A DNA stretch of 64,000 nucleotides from Sarcomyxa edulis (lineage: Eukaryota; Basidiomycota; Agaricomycetes; Agaricales; Mycenaceae). The notes under the pieces are model-generated. The model was not told where the DNA came from and ran no database searches. It saw only the letters and a program-made list of their open reading frames with translations. The translations under genes were made by a program, and so were the position numbers. The stretch is taken from contig QUOL01000014.1 of the NCBI GenBank assembly GCA_009761415.1, positions 682,001 through 746,000 of the forward strand, in the 5' to 3' direction. This document shows, piece by piece, positions 47,509 through 58,950 of the stretch; the stretch's first letter is position 1; each line of letters begins with the position of its first letter.

Positions 47509-50500
47509 CTAGATTATGGCGGTAGAGGAGGCACACCGAGTGCTGTTATTATTCTTATTCTAGGCCACATGGTTCATGTGCTGTAGCTATCTTTATACAC
47601 AGAACTTAATCGAAGTGTGGGGTAATGTGAGAAGTAGAAGTCTGCTTACCAACTTCTGAGTGCGGGGAAGAAAGAGGGGTGTGTCAGACGCGTGCGCTCG
47701 GCGTCGAAGAGCATAGATTCATGAGCTAATTCATCCCGTTCAAGGGGGATATATCAGTAGCCGTGTCCTTCGAAGTGTGGGGTAAGAACATGATCGATGG
47801 GATAAAAACGACTTGTATTCTGTGCGAAGCCCTTTGACGTGGAAAGCTGTGCTCGCCAGGACTCAATAAGAATTGCGGTAGCTGGGCCAGCGGTCGCCAG
47901 AGGAAGGAGAACAGCACATTTCCCACTGTGCACGTTTTCGAGAAGAGACCTAGTGTATTACTGGGACATTGAAGGCAATCAAAATTCCCTTCTTCAAGGG
48001 AAATGGAATATAGAGACACGCACAAAATCAATTGGCTGTAGACCAACTCGTTTGAGCATCCAGAGAATACACCCACAGACTGAGTTGGTGACGCCACGAG
48101 CGAATTAAAGAACGTCAAACCAAACTGCGTATAGCACTGAATCGAAATCATTCATTTGCATATTGAACAGGGTTCCTACTCAACAAACAGCGGTGCCGTG
48201 GCCATACACTGTCAACAGGATCAAAATAAGGGCAACGATCAAGCTGATGAACGAACACTAAATCCTTCTAGCCCCAACGCTATGCATCTGACATTATATA
48301 GCAGCAGATATAGATGCGACAGTTTTGCAAATGTGTTCGGATACTCGGTGACGATGATCCATCGAGCATGGAGGGTTATGTGGCGCGCCGAGAACAAGTG
48401 TACGAGCTCGTGACCCGCGGTTCTACGTCTCCCATTCATTGAGCGCCGTAAGCTGTAGTAGAGCGCCCGAGGTGCACCATCAGCGCATGACCTAGCCTAA
48501 GAAGTGGATTATCAAGCATACACTGCCGGGGCAACAGTCATTCCTTGCATTAGCGAAGAGACGGAAAGTCACACCTATGCGTCATCAGACTCCTTGAGCT
48601 GAGTTGCTGGGGAAGAAAACCGGGCGTGCTGCCTTTCGGAGGGCGTGAGATGCTGCACGGGGAAACAGTTCGTCCAGAATCCGTCTCCGGCGGCCATAGA
48701 GTCCTTGAAAATGAGTACTTTCTAGCACAGTCTGAACTGTTTCACCGGCTCGCAGTGATTACCTACCCATGCATACCGAACGACATTGATGGTTGATGGA
48801 AGGGAGTCAGTTTCGCCGTAGGAACCGCGGGAATTCTGGTGCCATGCCATATTTTAGAGAGGAGTTGGAGAGGCACTGAGGCCTATATGTGAACGCAGAC
48901 GTCCGCACATAGTCAAAGACAGACTTGGTGGACATCGAGACCGAAACTTTTTGAAACAGCTCGAATGGAAAGAAGCACAGTTAAGTATAGTCGAGCGAGG
49001 GGCAGAAAGACGCCATTGGTTGAAAGGTTAAATGCAAGTTCAAGGAACCGTGTAATTAGTGACGCGGGTTGTACAAATGTGCGACCTCACCGATCAAAAA
49101 AACAGTTGCAATGCCAGTTATCTAGGATAATCGTGTCGCAAAGTACAAAAGGGCCTTGAGAAGAGTGAACGGCGAAAAACCCAAAAGCTTGACTGGAACT
49201 TTTTCCCGATGTTTCTTGTCGTTCGTCAGCTTTACTGGAGAAAAATAGACAACTGTCAACGACACGGTCAGCTCACTTAGCAGACAGAAGAAAATCGTAC
49301 CATAACTCTAGATAGCTCCAGGTACGATGTGTCCGCTTGTTTACTACGGGATCAAACGTCAGATATTGCAAACGTTGTCTCTACAAAGGAGATGCCGACG
49401 AGACGACTCACTGTTTAAGTATCGACGAACTGACGTTAGCGGGCTGATAGTCCCGCAGGCTCTGTTGACCAGAAAATAAGATAATATAATTTTGAGAGGT
49501 TAAGATCTATGAGCCAATTATACCTTTGTCATGGGTGACTGCAAACGCGTGTTGAAGTCCTAGCATTATACTCGCGTTTCTCGGCTACAGAGCACTCTGT
49601 AGAAAGCTTGAGCTCACCCGAGTCAAACGCCAATGAGTAGATTGCTCGAGACTCGGTTTGTAGCTTCGGGCATCTCAGACGGATAAGTGGGGATGCCTGA
49701 AACGTCGGGTGTCGGAGAGGTATCTACAATAGACTTCAAGGTGGGGTGTCAAGAGCTTGATTCCATAGTAGACTTGATCAATGAACAACGTACTATTCAT
49801 CATTGTCGCGTGCACGTATTCTGTACCAAGAAAAGAATAAGAGAGTGAGAATGAAGGGTATATGGGCACTGCGGTCGAGGTGGCTCGGGAGATACACGTC
49901 AGCAAACGCTTTCTGACAAACGCGCGCAGTATATATGGCGGTTGAGGTTGTTGCCAAAAACTGGTCGGACAATCTTGCTAAAGATAGAAACACGGAACAC
50001 AAGGGACAATTTGAGACTTTGCGAGACATCGATGGAGGCGAACGATAAGGATCCCTTTGATTGAGGAATAGGGCATTGTCTCTGCCTGAGGAGGATATTC
50101 ATATGGTATGTCCCCCCAATGAGTGAGGTCACAAGGTTGCACTGAGCCCGAATCCAACCAATATCTGGATGAGTATGTCGAAATTCAGCGAGATAACGGA
50201 GGTTTTACGGACATACTTGGTCTTTATGTACAAGATGGAAGACGCGGAGTCCAAGTGAAACTGAATCACCTCGTTTCCCCGGGTGAAAGGGGCCGCGAGT
50301 GACGACGCCCTCTTGTTATCGATGCGCGAATGAGTGAAGTCAGTCATCTGATGACCTCAACAGTGACACAAGGTGTAGGATGGTACCGTACAGGCACACA
50401 GAGAGTTGATTGGTATACTTGTCCTAGCAAAGGAGAATAATACAGTGTTCCGCGTGAAGAGAACAGGAAAATCAACGAAATTGGTGGTCTCTACTTGAGT

Positions 50501-52675
50501 GTTAGCGTGGATATTGTGTGAGTTGATCGTGGAATAGTTTCCCAGAGAAGCCAACGGAATTGGCAACAATTATTACAGTCTTGAGACGGCGAATTTGTCA
50601 GGTGAAGTGACGAAATCGATGGCGATGGCGCAAGTTGAGCATTCACGAAACTGTCGAGGGACATCAGCGTCAGGTCAAGATAAGAGATTTCCCGAGATTC
50701 TTACTTAGGCCGTTTATTCGGGAGATGGGAGGACCAAGGGTTTATTGCGAGCAGTCTCATACATATGGTTCGGTCAATGACGATGAAAATTCTCAACCAA
50801 GGAGAACCTGAGCGCGCCGAGATATCCGTCCTGTTGAGATGTATAGTTTCATTATATCGATGGGTCAAAGTTGATTACACTTACTTTGATGTGCGAAGCA
50901 TGAATCAGCAGAGACCACAGGCGCCGTGGTAGCCGTCTGCAGGACAAGTGGAGCCGGCCACAATGTAGCATTTTTTCCTGGCATTTTGGCGCTTGTTTGA
51001 AATCGATGCAATCGCGGTATATCGACATTGGCCATTCCTAACCCCCATCGCAAAAATCATGTCAGTTGGCCGATTTTGGAACCCTGACACGCTGGGAGAC
51101 ATGTCGACAGATGTCGACAGACTCAGGCCTCCGAGTCTTCCCCTAGGATATCGAGAGTACAAAAGTAGATTCTGCCAATGGAAAGATAGTTCCAATACAA
51201 GGAATATTCAAGGCGGGGGTAAAGAGGATTTAGACAGAGTTCAACGTGATGGGAGCACTTTGCGAAGCGGACAAGTTTGGGGTCCTCTCTCCCCAAAACC
51301 TTCCTCTTCTTCCTCCCAACCACATCGCTTGCTGCATAGGCAGCGCAGATATCTGGTCATGATTCATGACCTCAGTGAACCCTCTAGGCTGACTGGTGCA
51401 TGTTTTTCGATCATCTTGTACCGACATTCAACCAGGGCAATTCTAAGGGGATCTTTGACAATTGGCTTCGAATTCATCCTCGGTGGTACTTTGCGAATCG
51501 GAGGCAACCTACACGTTGTACGAACGGACGGACTCTACTTGATGATACAACGTGACTGAATGAATTCCGGCTTCAGACTGGAATCCCTTGTCCTCTTCTG
51601 TCGTAACGCCCCAAACCTACCTCAGGCTCGTGCCCAAGCTGGAGGCCTGCAGGAATGTTGACCTCAGTCATCTACCCCTTTGCTTCGCGTGCTGGATTCA
51701 GCTCTGGTCCTACTTTCCTTGGTTATCTACAGTTTTCGTTCTTGACGCGTTGTCGCGATTCTCACAGTCGCGTCAGAAACACGCCTCCATGTCACCCTTC
51801 CTTCTTCCCACCGGAACTATTTAAGTTGCGATAAGTGGTGATATCTATGTCTCGATATCTCCTCGCCATCCACCTGGATCCCTCTCTTTATCGTCGCGGA
51901 GTTTCCGAACCATCCCAGGCCTTCACCAATCCACCCTAATACTTGATTCTTTGTTGATGGACCTATTTTTTCTTGTACGTGTTGTACGTTGACGTGTCTA
52001 CCCGCGTCTCCTTGGGATGAAAAACCCTTAGCGTGGGGTACATATGTACGTTTAAATTTCAAAATCTCAACGTTGTACTCTGCAATAGCGAGACTATCAG
52101 GTCTTCCGGACCTTGTTTGACGGAAACATCAACTCAGACTCAGTGGCCACTTGAATTTCTGGTCCGTTACGGTATTCATTGACGACAGTGTTAGACTTTT
52201 GTCTTCACGGGCATGATCCGGGAGAAGAGCTGGGTTTACCTGGTAAGTACATGACCTAAAGATGCTACGTGCTTATTGCGGCAGTTCGAAGGGTGGTGAA
52301 CTCTGCTGGCCCTGGTGGGTAATCGATGACAAGTGAGGCTCACAACTCCGCGATACGGACCAGGATTGGAAAATCGCAGAGCCATCGATAACGAGCGGTA
52401 ACGTTCAGAGGCTCCAAGACCGAACTGTATACAGATGATCAGATGGACGATTCATTGCAAAGTACAAAGTTCCAACGAGTTCTATATTTTTTTTCGTTAC
52501 ATACGGTTCTGTTCTCAAGTCGAAGCCTCGGATGGTGCCAGAGCGAGAGATCCCTATCGGATCAAGATCCGCACTCCGCCCATCCACCGGTATAAGTCTC
52601 GCGCATCTGGACTTGCTTTAAACCACGTCTAATCATTTCTGTTCACCTCCTTATCACTCTCTGCTATACACAACT
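47509..52675. other. Gene-poor stretch of about 5.2 kb
   Basis: No recognised gene. Possible but unsupported frames: a 57-codon minus frame starting near 50683 (MSLDSFVNAQLAPSPS), minus-strand pieces at 50.0-50.35 kb that join across a GTATGT...CCAG intron to give YWLDSGSVQPCDLTHWGD, and the 188-codon plus frame 50993-51559. Confidence 0.45.
50993..51559 (+). other. 188-codon open frame of doubtful coding status
   Basis: Longest open frame in the right-hand gene-poor stretch. Composition is mixed, no domain is recognisable, and it has no introns in a region where real genes are intron-rich, so it may be chance. Confidence 0.2.
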
Positions 52676-53300
52676 ATGGTCTGTCCTACTATCCTCTTGA
52701 CCGTATCATTGCATCTCATGCATCTTGACTCTGTCTTTATCAGGGCGTTACAGTTGAAACCATAACCAAAGGCGATGAGACGAATTACCCTCGGAAAGGA
52801 GGTAAGATCTCTTTTAACCTCTTCCAGTCGCCATCGCAGCTAACACTGCACAGATACCGTCAGTATTCACTACGTCGGTACCCTTATGGACGGCAAGAAG
52901 TTTGATTCGAGTCGGGATCGGTCAGTTCTTATCGCTGTCTTCTCTTTTTGGCCTGGCTCCTGATTTCATCTCATTTCATTTAGAGGACAAGTATTCGAAA
53001 CCCAGATCGGTGTAGGCAAGGTTATCAAAGGCTGGGATGAAGGTGTGTTGACGTTTGCCCTCAGAAAATGGCGCCCACTGATTATCGATGCGATTAGGTG
53101 TTCTACAATTATCCTTGGGCGAGAAGGCGATCCTTACCGCTACGCCTGATTATGTATGTCGTTTCTGTTCTGATCTTCTGATCTTGTTGCTGATGTACCC
53201 CCCTCTGGATATATAGGCCTATGGCTCGCGTGGATTCCCGCCCGTGATTCCCCCAAATTCGACGCTCAAGTTCGAAGTAGAACTCCTCAAGATCAACTGA
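52676..53300 (+). CDS. FPR1: FKBP12-type peptidyl-prolyl cis-trans isomerase
   Basis: Cytosolic prolyl isomerase and receptor for FK506 and rapamycin. Six exons: 52676-52678, 52744-52801, 52854-52920, 52984-53042, 53098-53153, 53217-53300; exactly 108 aa, the family's standard length. Sequence blocks: [80 protein letters not shown] and a C-terminus FEVELLKIN. Ligand-pocket residues expected of FKBP12 (Tyr, Phe, Asp, Val-Ile, Trp, Tyr, Phe) are present. The first coding exon consists only of the ATG, followed directly by an intron with a GTCTGT donor. A larger gene upstream was not found. Confidence 0.96.
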
Positions 53301-53846
53301 ACGTTGATGGATTCCGTCGTTTTGTAGGCTATTGATGGAGTCGGATTTTGGCATTGCTATGTTTTCTATGATTCCTCGAATACTGTATGCTCTAGTACTT
53401 TCTTTCCGCAGAGGGTCTGATTTTTTTGCAAATCGGGCGCCACTAAGATCCCTAGAATTACTTCCCCGCACGGGCAATCTGATCAGATCGCAGATTAGAT
53501 AGACATGGCACGGGCCGATGATCTTCTGGATGTGCCCTTAATTCGGAGAACAGAATGGATCCCGAACATCGACGACGACGACGTCCAAGCCCTTTCGAGG
53601 ACAGCTGAAGACGTCCTGGAGGGTCCAAGAGTTGTTGTGACGCATTGGTCCCCCCGAACACGCCACCGATCAACATACTGATTGCTCGGAACATATATCG
53701 TGGCAAACTTGCATCGATATCCCATATCAAGACGAGCATCCATTGCAATGACAATGCTCTGACATACAGGTCACTCACGATATTCGGGGTATATCATAGG
53801 CGCCTCGGATCGTCGCGAAAACCTCTCAGCGCTCACTAACAGCATC
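53301..53846. other. Convergent intergenic region
   Basis: 546 bp between the FKBP12 and DUF1996 stop codons. Minus-strand open frames here (about 53458-53778) look random. Holds the terminators of both genes. Confidence 0.5.
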
Positions 53847-55687
53847 TCAAATCGGACAGTCGGAATCAGAGTACAAAGTAGCATCTCCAGGACCGGGTTG
53901 GATAGGGTTGCAGCTATGCAGGCACTCAGCAATATACCCCGCTTCCGGAAAGGAATATACAGGACTCACCCGGGAAGCTTCGAAAGTGTTCCATTGATAG
54001 CCTCGCCCACCACCGGGGAGATCTTACACAAGTTTGCCGTGGCAGCCGGAGTGACAGTGAGGAACGAGCAGGCTTCTGTGACGCCATCTCCGGTCTGATC
54101 GTTAGGATTGTTGCACTGATCTATCGCGTTTTGGAGAGCACTAGAAGAGGTCAGAATTTAACATGAGGAATGTCGCTAGAAGTACAAAGGGATGTACATA
54201 CTTGGTGTCCCAGCCATTCTGAAAGTCGGCGTGCCAGGAGTATCCCGTTGGGTCGCTAGATAAGGATAAATGTCAAAAACGAGGCCTCCGAAGAGAATAC
54301 ATGGCTGACCCTGTAGAATAGACGAATGGCCAGGCATCAGACCACCTATCAGCGAAATCATGAACGTTCCATGTAATCTTCAATACGGTCTCAGCACGAG
54401 CAGATAAGTGACACCCTAGTACACTCACTTCATAGAATAGTTTCATGAGTCCGACCGGATGAGTCGATGGGCACTTTCCATTGTCGAGACCTTCAGTGGA
54501 CGCCACATGAATACAAGACTCCGAAGATAGAGATGTACGTTACCTGATAAGAAGGCAGTGTGGGATGTATGATCCGGAGAGTCCAAGTTCTTGTTTTCGT
54601 GACAATGAAATAAGAAAAATCAGCCAAAGCGCTCCACCATGAGCTGAAGCGCCATACCACACCGTCCCAACATGCGGGCATATGTATACGAGCGTTTAAC
54701 CCAGCCTCACAGTCCGTTGTGGGAAACCCGTATCCTGCGCTATCGTCAACACGAAGAAGCACGGATAAACATATGAAGCAAACTTGCCGCTGTATCCCAG
54801 ATTATCGGGATATCGGAGGCAAGACCATTCGATAGCTCTCTCGGCTAGTTCGCCTTGTGATCCCTCGCCGTCAACGAACCTAAGAGAAAGATGTCAGACC
54901 CAATCTATAAGAGAGCGGAGAAATGCATGATGTTCACTTCTTGGTGCGCAATGCAGGATTTCCACTAATCATCTTGAATCCAGGAGGAAATGCAACAAGG
55001 CCGGGGCCCCCGTTACTGACGTCCAAGTCTCCGCGATTCTGGTAATACACCAGAAGACCTAGGATACACTGTTAGTTGAGTTGAGAAGCATAATTTGGTG
55101 TCTCGTGAGTCACCTCCGTTAGCCACAGGCTCAAAAAGTTTGGTCGTAGGGTCTTGGAAGTAGAGTTTCGGGAACCCTACGTGTAAAGATCAATCGTCAC
55201 CAGTCTTCGAAGATCAATGAGATTTACAGTAGTTTGACAGATCCTATGTGATGCACATAAACTTCGAAGTATTTTTTGATAAACATACGTGCATACCTGA
55301 GCCACTTCACAAGATGTACAGCTGGATGCACGGAGAGAGTCGTATGTGCTGTTTGCTTGAAAGTCTACATCCAGCTACTATGAGATTACCCGAGCCCTGA
55401 GAGGGATTGGATCACTCACTACTTGCTCCATGAACAGTCTATTGATCTGCGATCAGAACGCGTAAATAGATAGAGACGTAACGTCCGTACGTGAACGTGG
55501 TTGGATGGGACAACACCCGGGTTGATGATAGGATCAACGCGCTCTGGTAGTCGGGTCAGCACACCCATAGTTAGATTAGTATCCGTATATCACCTTGCAC
55601 TAGGGGATCCGTGCAAGCAACACGGAACCATGCATGGACCGTGTTTAAAGACGCGAGAATAAGAATGGGCAGGAACTTGAAAGCCAT
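53847..55687 (-). CDS. Secreted DUF1996-domain protein
   Basis: Fifteen exons: 55594-55687, 55491-55543, 55420-55438, 55297-55364, 55228-55243, 55114-55176, 54938-55058, 54788-54879, 54661-54734, 54544-54589, 54429-54490, 54310-54377, 54202-54255, 53970-54140, 53847-53913; 355 aa. Signal peptide MAFKFLPILILASLNTVHA, then WFRVACTDPLVQERVDPIIN, NHVHTVHGASNFQANSTYDS, SSCTSCEVAQDLSNYWFPKL, YYQNRGDLDVSNGG, GYGFPTTDCEAGLNARIHMP, CWDGNLDSPDH, KCPSTHPVGLMKLFYE and PTGYSWHADFQNGWDT, all hallmarks of DUF1996. The domain is common in secreted Agaricomycete proteins and its activity is unknown. Exons 3 and 5 are 19 and 16 nt micro-exons; intron 8 appears to use a GC donor (GCAAGT). Confidence 0.9.
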
Positions 55688-56300
55688 CGCAGTATTAGGC
55701 AGTTTCCTGGAGGATGATACATTAAGCAGACAGGTTCTTATAGATTCTAAGACGAGGGGAAAACGCCTCAGGGCTCTCGTGTCGAGATCTCCGTAGAATT
55801 GACAAGGTACGGACATTTGACTGTCTGGGAATTGTCGATGACTTTTCCGGTGACACAAGTCCAAGACGAGAAGGTCCTAGAGTGATGCATATCATCTCGC
55901 AGGTACATCCACGCGCAGAAGAAGGACACAACATAGGATAGCAAGCTGGACTGAATGGACGAGAGTCGAAGTTGTTAACGCGTCAAAATCACGAGCGACG
56001 TATAACGAGACCGACGGGAGTATGGGGGATTTGGCGGATCCGCGGCGGATTTGGCGGATTTGGCGGATTTGCTTCAGCAGAATTTGTCTAAGTATATTCT
56101 GTGGTGTGCCTCTCAATGTGTTTCTCACCTATTCTACTATAATATTGTATATGACTTCAAAAAATTGAAACAAATGTCTTGGAGTAATTGTCCTGAAGCA
56201 AATTGCAGAAGAGACGTTACTGAAGTGAAAACACTGAAGCAAATTGGCTTCAGGCTTCAGCGCTTCAGCCATTTCGCTGTAAGCGAAAGAAAGTGCGCGT

Positions 56301-56400
56301 AAAAAGAAACCTACCTCGGATTCGAACCCTGACCCAGACCCTCGCCACCGGCCACGACATACCCTGAACTGCCACACTAACCAATAAGCCACAGAACACA
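56301..56400 (-). ncRNA. tRNA-derived (SINE-like) pol III unit inside the Mutator-like element
   Basis: Reading the minus strand, an A-box-like TGGCTTATTGG (56381-56391) is followed 52 bp later by a perfect B-box GGTTCGAATCC (56318-56328) and then a TTTTT terminator (56301-56305). The order, spacing and terminator fit an RNA polymerase III promoter of tRNA origin. Acceptor and T-stems do not pair well, so it is not a working tRNA. Confidence 0.55.
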
Positions 56401-56424
56401 TATTTACCGAGACAATATATAATC

Positions 56425-56508
56425 CTATAACCCTAACAACCCTAACCCTAACCTCTAACCTCTAACCCTAACCGCTAACCCTAACCTCCTAACCTCCTAA
56501 CCCTAACT
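56425..56508. repeat. Interstitial telomere-like (CCCTAA) repeats
   Basis: About 84 bp of CCCTAA and variants (CTCTAA, CGCTAA, CTCCTAA). It lies in the middle of the Mutator-like element. Confidence 0.85.
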
Positions 56509-56582
56509 CCGGACGCACTGTTTAATCCTAGATCTGGTGATACATATCTGAAATGGAACCTGAGAGTTTTTATAGAATTTTC

Positions 56583-56704
56583 CTGAAGCAACCATGCTTA
56601 AGCAGATTTGCGTAGGCATCTACTGAAGCACTTGATGCTTCAGCAGATTTTCGTAGGCATTTATTGAAGCACTACTTACTTAAGCAAATTTGTGTAGATA
56701 TCTA
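56583..56704. repeat. Three tandem units of about 41 bp
   Basis: Units begin at 56583, 56623 and 56664 with CTGAAGCA or TTGAAGCA and share CAGATTTGCGTAGGCAT with small changes. They are in the right half of the Mutator-like element and may be transposase-binding subterminal repeats. Confidence 0.75.
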
Positions 56705-56869
56705 CTGGAGCAATATCACTTCAGCGATGTGTCTGAAGCAGGTTCCCTGAAGCAATCTGCTGAAGGAATGTGCTGAAGTAATTTACTGAAGCGATTTCAC
56801 TTCAGCAATCCGCCAAATCCGCCGCGGATCCGCCAAATCCCCCATACTCCCGTCTTTCAGCGTATAACG

Positions 56870-57648
56870 GAATCTGCCGAAATATCGCCAGGCTCTGGCT
56901 TTTTTTTGGGTCGTCTCTTGACTCTTGCTCTCTTCTCTCATGTCGTTTTCCAGCTCGTCCTCGTCATGATTGCACCTGGATGTCATGTATATCAATCTGA
57001 TGGCCTGTCAATATGCATTCCTCCTCACATGAGACCTTCGCTTTTTCCGACTCCCTTCCAACAAATTACCGTACTTGCACCCATCGTATAGCCAGTCCCA
57101 GGGGCCAGAATGATGGATTCTAACCATTGTCATGCGATCAATTGACTAGAGTCTAGCTTTTGAATGGTCTTCACCCCCCAGAGCATGATCTTGCCACGGT
57201 GCTGCACGACGCGCCAGAAATTTTAGTTCGCGGAACTCTCTGAGACAGTTGGAGAGTCAGATGGCGCCCCCCACTCGTACTTGTCATGGGATTGTACTGG
57301 GACACCGTCATCTTACAAAACGGATGCAAAGGCCTGACGACACATATCTGCTTGTCCCCATTGAATGGCAGAAGATACATGCTTGCGACCTTTCCACATG
57401 GATATCCATCTCTTGGACAGGTCATGATCTCGAGTAAGAAGGGGAATTCATCATGCTTGATGTCGTTTTTCCGCTATCGTATCATCTCAAAGTCACATAC
57501 ACTTTGTCGATCAGTAGTGAAATTCTTCGTGAGTAGCTCCTCCAGCTCGATACGACATTTTATTTACGTTTGTCTGTCCTCTATGCTTTTCTCTACGCTC
57601 GGGATATAAGCACCACTCTTCAGATTTGTTTTCTCTCATTCTTCACCC
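56870..57648. other. Intergenic region upstream of GH128 gene
   Basis: About 780 bp after the target duplication. Overlapping frames on both strands around 57171-57609 are open for 60-107 codons, but none shows a recognisable motif or consistent splicing. It presumably holds the GH128 promoter. Confidence 0.45.
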
Positions 57649-58687
57649 ATGTTCTCGTTCGCCTTGATCTTCGTGACCATACACCTTGCTTTTGCCTCTA
57701 ATGTCAAGAGAGGCTTGGCCTACGCTGATTCCCTGCCAGACATAGTACGAGCGAACCAAAGCGATACCGCCATATCCTGGCTTTATAATTGTGGCACCAC
57801 GCCTCCCAGCTATCTCCAGACATCCGGTATATCGTACATTCCTATGCAATGGGGTGCCGATGGTATCGAAGGCTTTGCAGCTACAGTCAAAGAACAAGGC
57901 GCCACTGCTATTCTGGTGAGTTTACAAGACAACAGTCTCCGCGGCTTTCTTATCATCAAGTTCCGAGCATCAGGGATTCAACGAACCTGACTTTCCTTCT
58001 CAATCTAACATCAGCCCCACAGAGGCCGCTCAATTGTGGCGTCAATACATCGAACCTTTAGCAGCATCAGGAATCCGTCTAGGTAGATATATTGTTCATC
58101 ACTCCACAAGCCGTTCGATACTAAGTCTACTTCAGGTGCCCCTGCTGTGACCAGTGCTGACACTGGGCGTCCCTGGCTCCAAGACTTCATCGCCGCATGT
58201 ACTGGTTGTACCATCGACTTCGTGCCGCTCCATTGGTATGGAACTGGCATTGGAAATTTTTACGATTACATCTGGTCTTTCCACGGGGAATTTCCCAATT
58301 ACCCCCTCTGGGTCACCGAGTTTGCCGACACATCGACCGCTGAATCAGGTTGGTCTTCTTGCTTTTTCTGCTTGGGGCCTCTTCCGACTACGCCTGACAT
58401 TTCTCACTCTGTAGATGTAACGGACTTTCTCGGTCAGACTATCGCTTACATGGATACTCTTGATTGGATTGAGCGGTATTCTTGGTTTGGCTACTTCGTA
58501 GGTTTCTCAAAGAGGCGTCTTAGTGAAGCATTGACTGACGTAGACATCCACAGCGCGCAGACAGTACTTCTCAATACAGTAAGTTTCCGTACAACTCTGT
58601 GTACATAAGCCTCACTGTGCTCCAGGCCTTCTAGATGCGGGTGGAAATTTGAACGCTTTGGGCGACATATACGTGAATGAGGGCTGA
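57649..58687 (+). CDS. Secreted glycoside hydrolase family 128 (beta-1,3-glucanase type)
   Basis: Six exons: 57649-57915, 57974-58082, 58136-58348, 58415-58497, 58554-58578, 58626-58687; 252 aa. A signal peptide (MFSFALIFVTIHLAFAS) precedes KRGLAYADS, then ISYIPMQWGADGIEGF, GFNEPDFPSQSN with the acid/base Glu, FVPLHWYGTG, LWVTEFADTS with the second Glu, and WIERYSWFGYF. These are the blocks of the GH128 (Asl1-like) barrel, enzymes that cut beta-1,3-glucan in fungal walls. It lacks a C-terminal anchor, so a secreted wall-remodelling role is likely. Both catalytic glutamates are present. Confidence 0.92.
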
Positions 58688-58950
58688 GGTATACAAATCA
58701 CAATAGTTTCCCATTGATGTCGGTACATAACTCAGGATCTCCTCTCGATAGCTATCTAACGGACCATGACAAGCGGCTTGTAGATTCTTATATCATAACA
58801 TCCAGTTGTGAGACTCGGAATGCACATTTATCGCCTCGACCAGCTTGATCGTACAGACATGAGACATCTATCAAAATATGGACGGAACGGAACAAAAATT
58901 CAGAATATTATACAGTACATCTCCTCCGCTCGATGTCTGAGCAGCCCGTT

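Larger units (their letters stand above)
56008..56860. mobile_element. Non-autonomous Mutator-like element (MITE) with 9 bp target duplication
   Basis: The 9-mer CGTATAACG occurs on both sides (55999-56007 and 56861-56869). Just inside, terminal inverted repeats of about 48 bp match: 56013-56060 on the left and 56806-56853 on the right, starting GACGGGAGTATGGGGGATTT and including a short GGCGGATTT repeat. The outermost 5-7 bp are not inverted copies. A 9 bp duplication with long inverted ends is characteristic of Mutator-like transposons. No transposase is present, so it would need one in trans. The interior carries many CTGAAGCA or TGCTTCAG motifs, a tRNA-like promoter and a CCCTAA tract. 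Confidence 0.8.

Noticed and set aside
50885..51117. Minus-strand Cys-rich end (CPADGYHGACGLC) as a small secreted protein
   Set aside because: No signal-peptide exon could be connected in frame, and the upstream open frame is not secretory.
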